DNA of 64,000 bases from Novosphingobium album (ex Hu et al. 2023). Lineage in GTDB: Bacteria; Pseudomonadota; Alphaproteobacteria; Sphingomonadales; Sphingomonadaceae. The notes below the pieces were generated by a model, which was given only the letters and a program-made list of their open reading frames with translations, ran no database searches and was not told the origin of the DNA. Location: assembly GCF_022832385.1 (NCBI RefSeq), contig NZ_JALHLE010000009.1:124001-188000 (forward strand). Direction: 5' to 3'. Position 1 is the stretch's first letter; each line of letters begins with the position of its first letter. The position numbers and the translations under genes are program-made. Shown here piece after piece: positions 28,817-38,655 of the stretch.

Positions 28817-30076
28817 TCAATCCAGCCACTCCGGCACTTGCTCGGCAGCGAGAATCGTGGCGGGATCGATGCGGTTGGCGACCAGCGACCACTTGTCGCC
28901 ATCGACCATGACCTCAGGCACCAGCGCGCGTGAATTGTAGGTGTTGGCCATCGTAGCACCGTAAGCCCCCGCGGTGCGGAACACACCGAGGTCGCCCTTC
29001 TTCACCACGTCAATTTCGCGCGCCATGGCGAAAGTGTCCGAGCTTTCGCAGATCGGGCCGACAATGTTGGCGGTCATCGTCTCGCCACTGGGCTTCACCG
29101 CCATGAAGTCGTGCCAGGCATCGTACATTGCGGGACGCGCAAGATCGTTCATCGCCGCATCGACCACCACCCAGGGATGGTTCGCTCCCTGCTTCACGCG
29201 CACCACTTCGGTCACGAGGACGCCCGAGTTGCCGGTGATCACGCGGCCCGGCTCGAACATGAGCGTCGCGCCCCAGCCTCCGGCCACTTCCGCGACCATC
29301 GCGCCATAGTCAGCCGGCGTGGGAAGCTGATCGCCAGCCTTGTACGGCACGCCGAGACCGCCGCCGAGATCCATGTGGGTAACGGAGAGGCCCTGCCCGC
29401 GCAGCGCCTTCATCAGTTCGCCCATCTTCAGGAAGGCCTGCCGCGAAGGCTCCAGATCGCTGATCTGGCTGCCGATGTGGACGGCCAGGCCCCGCATCTC
29501 GAGGCCCGGCAGCGCGGAAAGCCGCGCATAGATTTCAGCAGCAAGGTCATAGGGCACGCCGAACTTGTTCTCGGACTTTCCGGTCGAGATCTTGGCATGG
29601 GTCTTGGCATCGACATCGGGATTGACGCGCAGCGCGCAGGAAGCGGTCTTGCCGAGGCTCGCCGCGATCTCCGCAAGTTCGATGCCCTCTTCCTCGCTTT
29701 CGAGGTTGAACTGGCCGATCCCCGCCTTCACCGCTGCCGTCAGTTCCGCATGGGTCTTGCCCACGCCCGAGAACACGACGTCCTCTGCCTTCATCCCGGC
29801 GGCCAGCGCGCGGTTCATCTCGCCTTCGGAGACGACGTCGGCGCCATAGCCTTCCCTGGCGAGCAACCGCAGCACGGCAAGGTTCGGATTCGACTTCACG
29901 GCGAAAGCAATATGAACGCTGGGCAGCGCCGACAGCGCCTCCCGGAACACACGGGCGTGCCGGGTAAGCGTGGCGCGCGAATAGACATAGACGGGCGTGC
30001 CGGTTTCGCGGGAGATCGCGGCCAGCGGCACATCCTCGGCGTGAAGTTCGCCGTTCTTCAGTTCGAAATGGTCCAT
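28817..30076 (-). CDS. lysA: Diaminopimelate decarboxylase
   Basis: A 419-aa fold-type III PLP enzyme making lysine from meso-diaminopimelate. The PLP lysine is in HIAFAVKSNPNLAVL. Other diagnostic parts are SGVGKTHAELTAA, HIGSQISDLEP, DLGGGLGVPY, EPGRVITGNSG and GPICESSDTFA. The start at 30076 is set by MDHFELKNGEL, the usual N-terminus. It follows the lptM-like gene by 10 bp. Confidence 0.97.
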   Translation of the reverse strand: MDHFELKNGELHAEDVPLAAISRETGTPVYVYSRATLTRHARVFREALSALPSVHIAFAVKSNPNLAVLRLLAREGYGADVVSEGEMNRALAAGMKAEDVVFSGVGKTHAELTAAVKAGIGQFNLESEEEGIELAEIAASLGKTASCALRVNPDVDAKTHAKISTGKSENKFGVPYDLAAEIYARLSALPGLEMRGLAVHIGSQISDLEPSRQAFLKMGELMKALRGQGLSVTHMDLGGGLGVPYKAGDQLPTPADYGAMVAEVAGGWGATLMFEPGRVITGNSGVLVTEVVRVKQGANHPWVVVDAAMNDLARPAMYDAWHDFMAVKPSGETMTANIVGPICESSDTFAMAREIDVVKKGDLGVFRTAGAYGATMANTYNSRALVPEVMVDGDKWSLVANRIDPATILAAEQVPEWLD

Positions 30077-30086
30077 GGGGGTCCTG

Positions 30087-30356
30087 TCAGGGCTTGGCCG
30101 TTTCTTCGGGCTGCGGCGCTTCGGGCGGCGGCAGGTCGAAGGGGTCATCGTCACGCTCTTCCGAGCGGGTGCGCAGCTCGACGCTGCGCTCCGGGATGGC
30201 AATCGTGGGCGGCTCGAGCAGTTCAGCCGCATCGGGCTTCTGCTCTCGGCCATAAGGCGCGGGCGGCAGCTGCTGGCCCGGTTTCAGCCCCAGCCCGGAC
30301 CGCTGCCCGCACGCTGCCAGCAAGGCGATCAGGATCAGGGCGGAAACCTTGCGCAT
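30087..30356 (-). CDS. LptM/YifL-like small lipoprotein
   Basis: An 89-aa lipoprotein with signal peptide and lipobox LLAACGQRSGLGLKPG; the CG-x-x-G-x-L start of the mature part followed by Pro-rich sequence matches the LptM (YifL, LppL) family, whose members help maturation of the LPS translocon. Position between argH and lysA is also conserved for these genes (lppL-lysA). The ATG at 30356 has GGAG nine bases upstream; a GTG at 30365 overlaps the argH stop. The C-terminal half is acidic and proline-rich, longer than in E. coli. Confidence 0.75.
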   Translation of the reverse strand: MRKVSALILIALLAACGQRSGLGLKPGQQLPPAPYGREQKPDAAELLEPPTIAIPERSVELRTRSEERDDDPFDLPPPEAPQPEETAKP

Positions 30357-30361
30357 GTCTA

Positions 30362-31735
30362 TCACTCCAGACCGAGCGCCACGCGCGCTTCGGCCACGCG
30401 CAGGCGCACCTGATCAGGCGCGGTGCCGCCGTGGCTCTTGCGGGCGGCGACCGACGCCTCGACCGAGAGCGCCTTGAATACGCGCTCGTCGATGCGGCTG
30501 TCGATGGCCTTGAGATCCTCGAGCGGCAACTGATCGAGCGCCACGCTCCGGCCCTCGGCCAGCTTAACGGCCGCGCCGGTAATGTGGTGCGCCTCGCGGA
30601 ACGGAATGTCTCCCTCCCGCACCAGCCAGTCGGCCAGATCGGTAGCCGTGGCAAAGCCCAGTTCGGCGGCGCCGCGCATGCGGTCGGTGCGGAACTTCGT
30701 GTCCGCGACCATGCCCGTCATCGCCGCGATCGACAGCGCCAGCAGTCCGGCAGCCTCGAACACCGGCGGCTTGTCGTCCTGCATGTCCTTCGAATAGGCG
30801 AGCGGCAGGCCCTTCATCGTCATCATCAGGCTCATCAGGCAGCCCGAGATACGCCCGGAATGGCCGCGCACCAGCTCGGCGGCATCGGGGTTCTTCTTCT
30901 GCGGCATGATCGAGCTGCCGGTGGAAAGCGCATCGGGCAGCGTCACAAAGCCGAAAGGCTGGCTGGCCCAGATGATGAACTCCTCGGCGAGGCGCGAAAG
31001 GTGTAGCGAGCACTGCGAGGCGGCCATCAGGTAGTCGAGCGCGAAATCGCGGTCAGACACCGAATCGAGGCTGTTGGCAGTCGGTCCGTCGAAGCCCAAA
31101 GCCTGCGCGGTCATCTCGCGGTCGATCGGGAAGCCCGTGCCCGCCAGCGCCGCCGAGCCCAGCGGCGACCTGTTCATGCGCTTCCGCGCGTCGGCGAAGC
31201 GGGAACGGTCCCGTGCGATCATCTCGTAATAGGCCATCAGGTGGTGGCCAAGCGTCACCGGCTGTGCCGTCTGCAGGTGGGTGAAGCCGGGCATGATGCT
31301 GTCGGCATGCTCGTCCGCACGAGTCACCAGCGCGATCTGCAGCGCGAGCAGTCCGGCATCGGCCTGATCCATGGCATCGCGCACCCAGAGGCGAAAATCG
31401 GTCGCCACCTGATCGTTACGCGAGCGCGCGGTGTGCAGGCGCCCGGCCGCCGGGCCGATCAGTTCGGCAAGGCGGGACTCGGTGGTCATGTGGATGTCTT
31501 CGAGGTCCCAGTCCTCGGGCACGCCGTTCGCCTCGTACTCGGCCGTGACCGCATCGAGTCCGTCGCGGATCGTCACCGCATCGGCATCCGAAACGATCCC
31601 GCAGGCGCCCAGCATCGCGACGTGCGCCTTGCTGGCCGCGATGTCCTGCCGCCACAGCGCCTTGTCGAAGGGAATCGAGGCGTTTATCTCGCGCATGATC
31701 GCCGACGGTCCTTCCGCGAACCGTCCGCCCCACAT
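30362..31735 (-). CDS. argH: Argininosuccinate lyase
   Basis: A 457-aa enzyme of arginine synthesis splitting argininosuccinate. The start [11 protein letters not shown] is typical and the superfamily signature is [31 protein letters not shown] and [16 protein letters not shown] are also visible. The ATG at 31735 has GGGAGG upstream. The start codon is only 19 bp from that of the divergent thioredoxin-like gene, so the argH promoter must lie inside that gene. First of the argH-lptM-lysA-cysG run. Confidence 0.97.
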   Translation of the reverse strand: MWGGRFAEGPSAIMREINASIPFDKALWRQDIAASKAHVAMLGACGIVSDADAVTIRDGLDAVTAEYEANGVPEDWDLEDIHMTTESRLAELIGPAAGRLHTARSRNDQVATDFRLWVRDAMDQADAGLLALQIALVTRADEHADSIMPGFTHLQTAQPVTLGHHLMAYYEMIARDRSRFADARKRMNRSPLGSAALAGTGFPIDREMTAQALGFDGPTANSLDSVSDRDFALDYLMAASQCSLHLSRLAEEFIIWASQPFGFVTLPDALSTGSSIMPQKKNPDAAELVRGHSGRISGCLMSLMMTMKGLPLAYSKDMQDDKPPVFEAAGLLALSIAAMTGMVADTKFRTDRMRGAAELGFATATDLADWLVREGDIPFREAHHITGAAVKLAEGRSVALDQLPLEDLKAIDSRIDERVFKALSVEASVAARKSHGGTAPDQVRLRVAEARVALGLE

Positions 31736-31754
31736 CTGGTTGGAGCCTCCCGCC

Positions 31755-32345
31755 TTGCTGTCTTCCAAATCGCTCAAGTCGCTTGTCCTGTGTTCGCTTG
31801 CCGGGGCCGTGACCCTGCTGGCCGGCGGCTGCGATAAGCAAACCGGCGGAGACACGCAACCGCAGGCTTCACAGGCCGCTCCCGAGAGCAACGAACTTGC
31901 GGTCGACAAGCTCGACCGTTCGCACAAGGGCGAGCCGATCCCCGACATCACGCTCGCCGACCCGACCGGCGAAAGCCTTGACCTCAGCTCGCTCAAGGGC
32001 AAGCCTCTGCTGATCAATCTCTGGGCCACATGGTGCGCCCCGTGCATCGCCGAAATGCCTACGCTCGACGCCCTGATCGGCCGCGAGGACGAACTCGGCG
32101 TACGCGTCCTGCCCATCTCGCAGGACATGGGGCAGGACGACAAGGTCGTCGAGATCCTGCGCCGCCGCAAGCTCGACCAGGTGGAGCCGTGGATCGACGA
32201 AAAGGGCGACCTTGGCTTCCAGTATGGCGGCAACCTGCCGGTGACCGTGCTGTTCGACAGCAAAGGCAAGGAAGTGTGGCGCTACACGGGCGGCAACGAC
32301 TGGTCCTCGCCGGAGGCGCTGAAACTGATTGCCGAGGCGAAGTAG
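31755..32345 (+). CDS. TlpA-like thioredoxin-fold lipoprotein
   Basis: A 196-aa periplasmic thiol-disulfide oxidoreductase. N-terminal signal with lipobox LLAGGC, then a linker and a thioredoxin fold with the active-site [14 protein letters not shown] and a cis-proline region ([11 protein letters not shown]). Such proteins keep apocytochrome or Cu(A) cysteines reduced. I chose the TTG at 31755 with TTGGAG nine bases upstream because it gives a normal signal peptide and no ATG fits. Divergent from argH by 19 bp. Confidence 0.85.
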   Translation: MLSSKSLKSLVLCSLAGAVTLLAGGCDKQTGGDTQPQASQAAPESNELAVDKLDRSHKGEPIPDITLADPTGESLDLSSLKGKPLLINLWATWCAPCIAEMPTLDALIGREDELGVRVLPISQDMGQDDKVVEILRRRKLDQVEPWIDEKGDLGFQYGGNLPVTVLFDSKGKEVWRYTGGNDWSSPEALKLIAEAK

Positions 32346-32352
32346 GCGCGGC

Positions 32353-33489
32353 TCAGGCCATGGCGAACCGCTCAAGGTAATCCGCGAAGGCATCGCGCAC
32401 GGCGCATTCCGACAACCCGTATTCCTCGAGCGTATAGCGATGCTGCCCGAAGGCGCCGGGGGCATTGCGGGCATTATATGCCGCCAACCGGTCGCGCATT
32501 TCAGCCGTCAGATCCATGCCGAGATGAGCGTAGATGCGCTCAAACGTCTCCATTGGCCGTCGCGCCACATCCTCGTTCCAGACGTCGATGAAGCGGTCCT
32601 CGCCGATCTCGCGGCGCGCCGCCAGCCCGCGCCGCATCCCTTCCTGCCAGAACGACAGCAGCTTGCGGCCCGAAGCCGCCTTGTCGAGCGAGCCGGGCAG
32701 GCACCGTTCGGAATGCAGCATGAAGTGCAGGCTGGCGACTGAAGGGATCACCTTACACGGATCGCGATGCGTCATGATGAACCTGGCGTTCGGGTACTGT
32801 CGGACAATGGCATCCAGCTTGAACAGTTGCGGTGGTGATTTCAGCAGCCACCGATTAGGCGGCCGGCGCGACTGCAACATCTTGAGAACGCGGGCGTGAA
32901 AGGCATATGTGCTGGCGAAATCCTCCGCCATCCACCAGGCCACGTAGTCATCCGGCATCGGATAGGCGCCATGATAAGCATGCATGTCCAGCCCGGCGAG
33001 AAAGGCGAGATCCTCCTCCGGACCATCGGGATCGTAGAGATGCACGTGCGGCTTGTCGTAAGCACGGGCCGCTTCGCGCGCGGCGATGAGGCGCGGGTCG
33101 CGCTCCTCCTCTCCTGCGACCGGCGGCGGGAAAGGCGCTGCCCCCTCCCAGGGGCGCAGAAACCGGAAAGCCGGATCCAGCGCCAGCATTGCCACGGTCG
33201 CCGTTGTGCCTGTCCGCGGCAGGCCGACGACGAAAACGGGGCCTTCCATTCCGGCCCCGGCCGATTGCGGATTCAGGCCGTACCACTGCTCGATGTGGAG
33301 GCGCATACACAGGTCGCTGACGATCTTGTTCTCGATCGCTTTCCGGGCCTGCTCCGTCAGCGGCATGGCTGCAAAGGCGGCGAGCGACCGCTCAAGCCCG
33401 TCCTGCCAGCCGTCCGCGCCGAAGTCGGAACACCCTGCCTGCTCCACGGCACGCGCTATCGCCGTGCCGGCGTCCAAGGCTTTGCCCAT
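32353..33489 (-). CDS. Sulfotransferase family protein
   Basis: A 378-aa protein of the PAPS-dependent sulfotransferase type. GPVFVVGLPRTGTTATVAML is the 5'-phosphosulfate loop, WLLKSPPQLFKLDAI and FIMTHRDPCKVIPSVAS are the 3'-phosphate-binding parts. Sphingomonads carry many such proteins within aromatic or terpenoid catabolic clusters, where their real role is not settled. The start at 33489 was selected by the beginning of conserved sequence. Divergent from the next gene by 105 bp of AT-rich DNA. Confidence 0.82.
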   Translation of the reverse strand: MGKALDAGTAIARAVEQAGCSDFGADGWQDGLERSLAAFAAMPLTEQARKAIENKIVSDLCMRLHIEQWYGLNPQSAGAGMEGPVFVVGLPRTGTTATVAMLALDPAFRFLRPWEGAAPFPPPVAGEEERDPRLIAAREAARAYDKPHVHLYDPDGPEEDLAFLAGLDMHAYHGAYPMPDDYVAWWMAEDFASTYAFHARVLKMLQSRRPPNRWLLKSPPQLFKLDAIVRQYPNARFIMTHRDPCKVIPSVASLHFMLHSERCLPGSLDKAASGRKLLSFWQEGMRRGLAARREIGEDRFIDVWNEDVARRPMETFERIYAHLGMDLTAEMRDRLAAYNARNAPGAFGQHRYTLEEYGLSECAVRDAFADYLERFAMA

Positions 33490-33594
33490 GGCCTCTCCCA
33501 ATCTGCTATTGCCTAAATAGTGAATTATTGATCTCATATGCGAATACAGGATGCAACAGCCGGACAACTGCCGGGCATGGCCAAGGAGAGGCAC

Positions 33595-34641
33595 ATGGCA
33601 GACATCGACCTGAGCGGCGGGCTCCCCCCTGAAGCGGACTTCATGCTGGAGACCCCGCCGCCACCGCCGTTCGACTGGGTAAGAGAGGGCACGTCGTACT
33701 GGCTGTTCGAGGAAAACGGTGCTTTCGGCATCCCGCGCAACGGTGTGGAGGCCGAACCGTCGAGCTGGAACAACCGCCGCTACCAGGCCAATTTCGCCTT
33801 TCCTGACGGACGCATCCTCCAGAGCGCTGGCATGGGTGCCATGCCTTCCGTCCTCGACGACAAGGGACGGCCTGCCGTGCTGGGCGGCGGTCCGCTGACC
33901 TACCGCTGTATCGAGCCTTTCCGGCGCTGGCTGGTCACGTTCGACGGAATGGCCGTGGATACCCACGCCGATGACCAGATCGCCGTCAATGTCGATCACA
34001 GCAGGCAGGTGCCGCTACGGTATGAGTTCGAGCTGGAAATGGTCGTGCCGCCCAACATTCAGGACATTTCCCCCAGCCGCTTCGCCACGTGGGGCAAGGG
34101 CCGCCAGCGGGACGCGGTTTCCATCGGACTGGGCTCACGGTTCGAACAGATGCTGCGCGGTGAAGGAGAGGTCGTAGCGGATGGCCAGTGCCTCGCAGGA
34201 AAGGTGAACGGCAGCAAGGTCAAACGCCGAAGCGTTCGCACGGACGGGCTGATGCTGCGCGGTCATTGCTGGCAAGCCGTCGTTTTCCCGGATGGCCGTG
34301 CTGCCGGATACGAGGCAAGGCCCGTGCACGACGATGGCCTTGAGCCGTGGAACGAAGGCTTCGTCTATCAGGACGGCAGGATGTACCCGGCCAGGGCAAC
34401 GAAAATCCCCTGGCTGGAGACGATCGCCGCGCAGGGGCAGGACGTATCGTTCGAACTGGAATCGGAACTGGGCGTAACGCGGATCGAAGGCGCTACGGCG
34501 CTGTCGACTTTCCAGCTGAGCAAGGGCCACCTGCATGGACTGCGTCTTTCGCAGAGCGGCGCCCGCTACACGTGGGACGGCATGACGACATTCGGAATGA
34601 TCGAGCGCTCGTCGCGGGAAAGGGCAGAGCGAGAAATTTAA
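33595..34641 (+). CDS. Uncharacterised protein, DUF7064-like, 348 aa
   Basis: A beta-rich cytoplasmic protein. It starts with ADIDLSGGLPPEADFML, then WLFEENGAFGIPRNGVEAE and WNNRRYQANFAFPDGRIL; later HCWQAVVFPDGRAAGYEARP and an end with FGMIERSSRE. This pattern of paired beta-sandwich halves, as in lipid- or hydroxyneurosporene-synthase-like proteins, is often found in sphingomonad catabolic clusters with no assigned role. AAGGAG lies six bases before the ATG at 33595. Confidence 0.65.
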   Translation: MADIDLSGGLPPEADFMLETPPPPPFDWVREGTSYWLFEENGAFGIPRNGVEAEPSSWNNRRYQANFAFPDGRILQSAGMGAMPSVLDDKGRPAVLGGGPLTYRCIEPFRRWLVTFDGMAVDTHADDQIAVNVDHSRQVPLRYEFELEMVVPPNIQDISPSRFATWGKGRQRDAVSIGLGSRFEQMLRGEGEVVADGQCLAGKVNGSKVKRRSVRTDGLMLRGHCWQAVVFPDGRAAGYEARPVHDDGLEPWNEGFVYQDGRMYPARATKIPWLETIAAQGQDVSFELESELGVTRIEGATALSTFQLSKGHLHGLRLSQSGARYTWDGMTTFGMIERSSRERAEREI

Positions 34642-34676
34642 CGAAATATTGATGCCATGATCGTAAAGTCCCGGAC

Positions 34677-34835
34677 ATGGCAAGGAAGCTCATCCTTATC
34701 ATGGCAGTGGTGACAGCCGCATTGGTGTACGAGGGCATAACCCCTCAGGTCATCAAGCAGGATATCAAGGCCTATTCCCGGCAGAGTGTCCGGGCCATGA
34801 CCGGGATGAATGCGGATGGCAGCTGGGGCGCATAA
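34677..34835 (+). CDS. Possible 52-aa exported or membrane peptide
   Basis: The frame reads a basic start (MARKLI), a hydrophobic stretch (LIMAVVTAALVY) and then a polar tail ending DGSWGA, as in a small membrane or exported protein. It begins 35 bp after the preceding stop. The ribosome-binding site is weak, and no homologue is recognised, so it may be chance. Confidence 0.35.
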   Translation: MARKLILIMAVVTAALVYEGITPQVIKQDIKAYSRQSVRAMTGMNADGSWGA

Positions 34836-34917
34836 AGGCCGATCGTTGATGCCGCGCCGCGATAACCGCCGTTGTACCTGCCTCTGAAGCCTGGCCCAGG
34901 CGGCCAGGGCTTATCCG

Positions 34918-35835
34918 CTACCCGCCCGCAACCTCACCCAGCTTCGACCCCACTTCGGGATACCCCCCGGGCGTCGTTTCGGTGAACCAGATCAGGCGCC
35001 CCTGCGCTTCACCGGGCGCGATGGCGAAACGGGCTGAAACATCACCGATCAGGGTCAGACCCTTGCCGCGCAGGTACGACGCCGCCGAAGCGGCATCCTT
35101 CACCTTGAAGACGAGGTGGTAGATACCCTTCACGTCGCGGGCATGATCTGCGACCGGTGAGCCTTCTGCACCTTCGAGCGCCTCCAGCACTGTGTCGCCC
35201 ATGGCAAAGGCGGCGAGGTGCGCATCGCCTTCGCCTCTCGCAGCAATCTCCGGCCATTCCAGCTTTCCGGCGAACAATTCGCGCGCCTCTGCCAGCGAAG
35301 GGGCGCTGATGCCCACGGCCTGCAGGCCCTCGATCCCGAGCGGGTGTGCATCGCGCCACCTGGCGGGCGACCAGTCCGGGCGGATGCGCGGCTCGTTCGG
35401 CATGTCCTGCTTCACGATCTCCAGCCGCATTCCCATCACCTGCCCGCGCGGCACGAGGAAGTAGTGCTCCTCCATGCCCCGGTCGTAGTGGCGCTTGAAC
35501 CCGCGAGAGGCGAACCAGTCGTCCGCCGCCTTCAGGTCGGTGGTCTTGAGCGCAAGCCCGATCCAACGCATCGGCGCGGCCGAGCGGCGCAGCATGTCGC
35601 CCAGCGGACTGCCCTCCTGCGCCCCACCTCCCGCCGGCGCGATGGGGATGATCATGGCATCGCCGATCATCATCAGACGTTCTTCGCGGTCGAAGCCGTA
35701 ATGCTCGGTCTCAGGCGTGACCAGCATTTCGAAGACCGTCTCGGCCCCGAACACATCCTGGAAAAAAGCATCGCAGGCTGGACGCGCAGCGTTGTCGGCC
35801 AGCGCCCAGCTTATGTGGACGAGGGGGAATTGCAT
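34918..35835 (-). CDS. VOC family protein (glyoxalase/bleomycin-resistance fold)
   Basis: A 305-aa protein with two VOC-type modules. LVHISWALADNAARPACDAFFQDVFG and HLVFKVKDAASAASYLRGKG are beta-alpha units of the fold. Members include extradiol dioxygenases and epimerases, but the metal ligands are not clear here, so the activity is unknown. Gene stands leftward, 119 bp downstream of the Rieske oxygenase gene and likely in the same regulon. Confidence 0.75.
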   Translation of the reverse strand: MQFPLVHISWALADNAARPACDAFFQDVFGAETVFEMLVTPETEHYGFDREERLMMIGDAMIIPIAPAGGGAQEGSPLGDMLRRSAAPMRWIGLALKTTDLKAADDWFASRGFKRHYDRGMEEHYFLVPRGQVMGMRLEIVKQDMPNEPRIRPDWSPARWRDAHPLGIEGLQAVGISAPSLAEARELFAGKLEWPEIAARGEGDAHLAAFAMGDTVLEALEGAEGSPVADHARDVKGIYHLVFKVKDAASAASYLRGKGLTLIGDVSARFAIAPGEAQGRLIWFTETTPGGYPEVGSKLGEVAGG

Positions 35836-35954
35836 GACGGGGTCCTCTCGCTTTGTCCTGGCTTTCGGCCAGCCTCGCACGAAAGGAACGGCAATGCTCT
35901 ACCCGTCCGCCAAGATCGTGAAGACGATCCCCCGCGGACAGGCAACCATACCTG

Positions 35955-37313
35955 TCAGTAGGTCTTGGGTGCGCCCGTCCCCATGAACTTCGCCAGATTG
36001 TAGTGCAGCGAGGCCACCGAGCGTTCCATGTAGGGGTTGGGCTGGGCGCCGCGGAAGCCGACGTTCTTCATGCCCTGCTGGACAGCAGCCATGTTGTCGA
36101 AGTCCTGCTGCAGCACCGGCGGCCATTCGTGGGGCTGGGTATATTCCCATTCGGTCTGCGGCGCCTCGCCTTCGGGCCAGAGCTCATAGACCGCCGCTTC
36201 GAAGATGCATTTGTCGGGATCGGTGCCGTAGGGCCGCGCCTGATAGCAAAGCATGTTGTTGACCGCGTGGCCGATCTGGAAGTTCGGGAAGATCTGCCAG
36301 GCCGTGCCCGCCTGCGCGGTGTGCTGCGGATCGACGGTGGGCCACACGACGCCGCGCTCGGCATCTTCCTTCTTCGCGGTGGTGATCCAGTAGGCCGAGA
36401 CTTCGGCGGCAGGCGTGCCTTCGGGCAATTCGTCCTTCAGCCGGTTCGCCACGTCCACAAGCGTGCGCGTGGTGTTGGTATTGGCGTTTTCCCAGGTGAA
36501 GTTCTGCATTTCCGCCGTGGTCAGGCGCGGATCCTCACCGGCGCCGAGGCGCAACTTGCCCGAATCCTCTTCCTGCCCTTTGGGCGCGTCGTAGCCGATG
36601 TTGGAATGCAGGCCCTGATTGCGCGCCCAGCCGCGGAACTGGCCGAATTCCATGAATTCCGGGTGCGTGGTGGAAACGTGGTAGGTCTCGCAGAAGGCTT
36701 CCATCGCGACCTTCCAGTTGCATTCGAACACCACCCACTTGCGCCAGCGCGGGCGCATGTTCTGCAAGCCGTAGGGATCGAGCATCTTGGCGGCCGGATT
36801 GAGGTAGTCGGCCAGCGGCATGCAGTCGGGATCGAGGTTGATCCAGAGCCAGCCGCCCCAGCTATCGACGTTCACCTTGCCGAGGTCGGCGAGACCGCCG
36901 CACAGGTGCCCCTGCCAGTCTTCCTGATGCTCGACATAGGTGTTGGTGCCTTCGAGGTCGAAGGTCCAGCCGTGGTAGCCGCAGATGAAGTTCACGCGGC
37001 CGCCGCGCGCATTGCGCATGCCCTTGGGCGTATCGATCAGCTTGCGGCCGCGGTGCGGGCAGACATTGTGGAAGGCCCGGATCTCTGTGGTCGAGGATCG
37101 GACGATGATCACCGAATCATCCATGATGTCGTAGGTCACGTAGTTGCCCGGCTCGGGGATGTCCTCCATGCGGCCTGCCTGGAGCCAGACCTTGCGCCAC
37201 AGCCTGTCGCGCTCGGCTCTGGCGTATTCGGGCGAAACGTAAGCCTCGGCGGGGACATTGACCGGCGCCACCAGTTCTTCCGGCGCCTGCACGATCTTGC
37301 CTATCTCACCCAT
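35955..37313 (-). CDS. Rieske aromatic-ring-hydroxylating oxygenase, large subunit
   Basis: A 452-aa non-haem iron oxygenase. The Rieske cluster ligands are Cys85/His87 (CPHRGRKL) and Cys111/His114 (CGYHGWTFDLEG). The mononuclear iron site is in FCETYHVSTTHPEF, preceded by ECNWKVAMEA. No small subunit or dedicated ferredoxin reductase is encoded nearby, so electron supply must come from elsewhere. The substrate is likely an aromatic, terpenoid or steroid-like compound, inferred from family and neighbours. Confidence 0.9.
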   Translation of the reverse strand: MGEIGKIVQAPEELVAPVNVPAEAYVSPEYARAERDRLWRKVWLQAGRMEDIPEPGNYVTYDIMDDSVIIVRSSTTEIRAFHNVCPHRGRKLIDTPKGMRNARGGRVNFICGYHGWTFDLEGTNTYVEHQEDWQGHLCGGLADLGKVNVDSWGGWLWINLDPDCMPLADYLNPAAKMLDPYGLQNMRPRWRKWVVFECNWKVAMEAFCETYHVSTTHPEFMEFGQFRGWARNQGLHSNIGYDAPKGQEEDSGKLRLGAGEDPRLTTAEMQNFTWENANTNTTRTLVDVANRLKDELPEGTPAAEVSAYWITTAKKEDAERGVVWPTVDPQHTAQAGTAWQIFPNFQIGHAVNNMLCYQARPYGTDPDKCIFEAAVYELWPEGEAPQTEWEYTQPHEWPPVLQQDFDNMAAVQQGMKNVGFRGAQPNPYMERSVASLHYNLAKFMGTGAPKTY

Positions 37314-37411
37314 GGTGTCCTCGTTATCTGCAAAGTGTTCCGATTTACGGCCACTATCCCATTATCGAGACAGACTCGCAAATCGCCCGTGCGGTTCCGG
37401 GGATTGGCGCA

Positions 37412-38650
37412 TCAATGTGCGGCGAAGGCCTCATGCCGCCGTGGCAGCGTGCCGATGGCGAGGCTTGATCCGGTCATGAACGCCAGCGCCAGCCACAGGA
37501 AGCCTTCATAGCTGCCCGTGCGGTCAAAGATCTGCGCAGCGGCCAGCGGGCCGATCGCGGTGCCGATCGAGAGCGCGGCGAGCACGCCGCCGTAGAGGCC
37601 GCCAAAGTTCTTCAAGCCGAAATGGCGGGTAAGCAGATAGACGACGACATCGATCTCCGCCCCGAGTGTCAGTCCGATCAGCGCCGAGGCAACGATCATC
37701 GCCGCGAATGACGATCCGCCTAGCAGGAGCAGCAGGCAGCCCGCCACCGGCAGCATGAACACGGCGGCGCCCACCAGCGAGGCCGGGAGCCGGTCCAGCA
37801 GCACACCGGTACCGAGACGGCCCGCGAGCGAGAACCAGCCGACGAACGAGGCGATCGCCGCCGCTGTCAGCGGATCGGCCCCACGGTCGCCGAGTATCGC
37901 AGTGAAATGCACGACGATGGCGATGATCGTGAAAGTGAACAGCAGGCTGGCGATGAACAGGCGGTGATAGATCGTCGAGCGAAGCGCTTCACGAAGTGAT
38001 GCGCCGGGCAGATCGGCGGCCGTCGCCTTGGCATCTGCCTCCGCCCCCTTCCGTCCACGATCATACCGTCCCCGGAAGAACAGAAAGATCAGCGGAAACG
38101 CCAGCAGCAGCCATGCCCCGGCATGGGCGGAAAAGGCCATGCGCCAGCCGAGCCGGGCGATGGCATAGGTGCCCATCAGCGGAAACACGCCCGCCGCGAT
38201 CGAGGCGCCGCACAGGGTCACGGCAAAAGCCATACCGCGCGAAACGTGGAACAGCGAAGCCACCGCGCTGGTCCAGACCGAGGCCTGCACCGGCAGCGCC
38301 GCAAGCGCGATAAGGGCCCAGAGCAGATACCACTGCAAGAGCGATCCACTGGCCGTGCCGAGCAGGGCGAACGCCGCGCCCAGCAGCAGCAGTCCCGCCA
38401 CGCCGAACCGGCGCGGCCCGAAGCGGTCGACCGCCAGCCCGATGAACACCCCGCCCACCGCCTGCACCAGCGTCGCGATAGTCAGGCCGAAAGTCACTTC
38501 GGTGCGGCTCCAGCCGAACTGTTCCGCCACCGGGCCGAAGTAGGGACCGATGCCGTAGATGTGGATCACACTGGTGGCATAGCCCAGCCCGGCCGCCACC
38601 GGCACCATGGCATGGGCGCGCCATTCTTCACGCGCGGTCGTTTTGGTCAT
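37412..38650 (-). CDS. MFS transporter
   Basis: A 412-aa major facilitator with twelve hydrophobic segments. The loop 2-3 motif reads GLAVDRFGPRRFG and the N-terminal GYATSVIHIYGIGPYFGPVA resembles carboxylate transporters of the OFA/MCT type. Probably imports a pathway substrate. I use ATG at 38650; a TTG three codons earlier overlaps the EthD gene's stop. Confidence 0.87.
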   Translation of the reverse strand: MTKTTAREEWRAHAMVPVAAGLGYATSVIHIYGIGPYFGPVAEQFGWSRTEVTFGLTIATLVQAVGGVFIGLAVDRFGPRRFGVAGLLLLGAAFALLGTASGSLLQWYLLWALIALAALPVQASVWTSAVASLFHVSRGMAFAVTLCGASIAAGVFPLMGTYAIARLGWRMAFSAHAGAWLLLAFPLIFLFFRGRYDRGRKGAEADAKATAADLPGASLREALRSTIYHRLFIASLLFTFTIIAIVVHFTAILGDRGADPLTAAAIASFVGWFSLAGRLGTGVLLDRLPASLVGAAVFMLPVAGCLLLLLGGSSFAAMIVASALIGLTLGAEIDVVVYLLTRHFGLKNFGGLYGGVLAALSIGTAIGPLAAAQIFDRTGSYEGFLWLALAFMTGSSLAIGTLPRRHEAFAAH

Positions 38651-38655
38651 ATCCG

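Noticed and set aside
29111..31006. A 631-codon plus-strand frame over lysA, the lipoprotein and argH
   Set aside because: Opposite strand holds three well-conserved genes; the frame crosses their borders without regard to gene ends.
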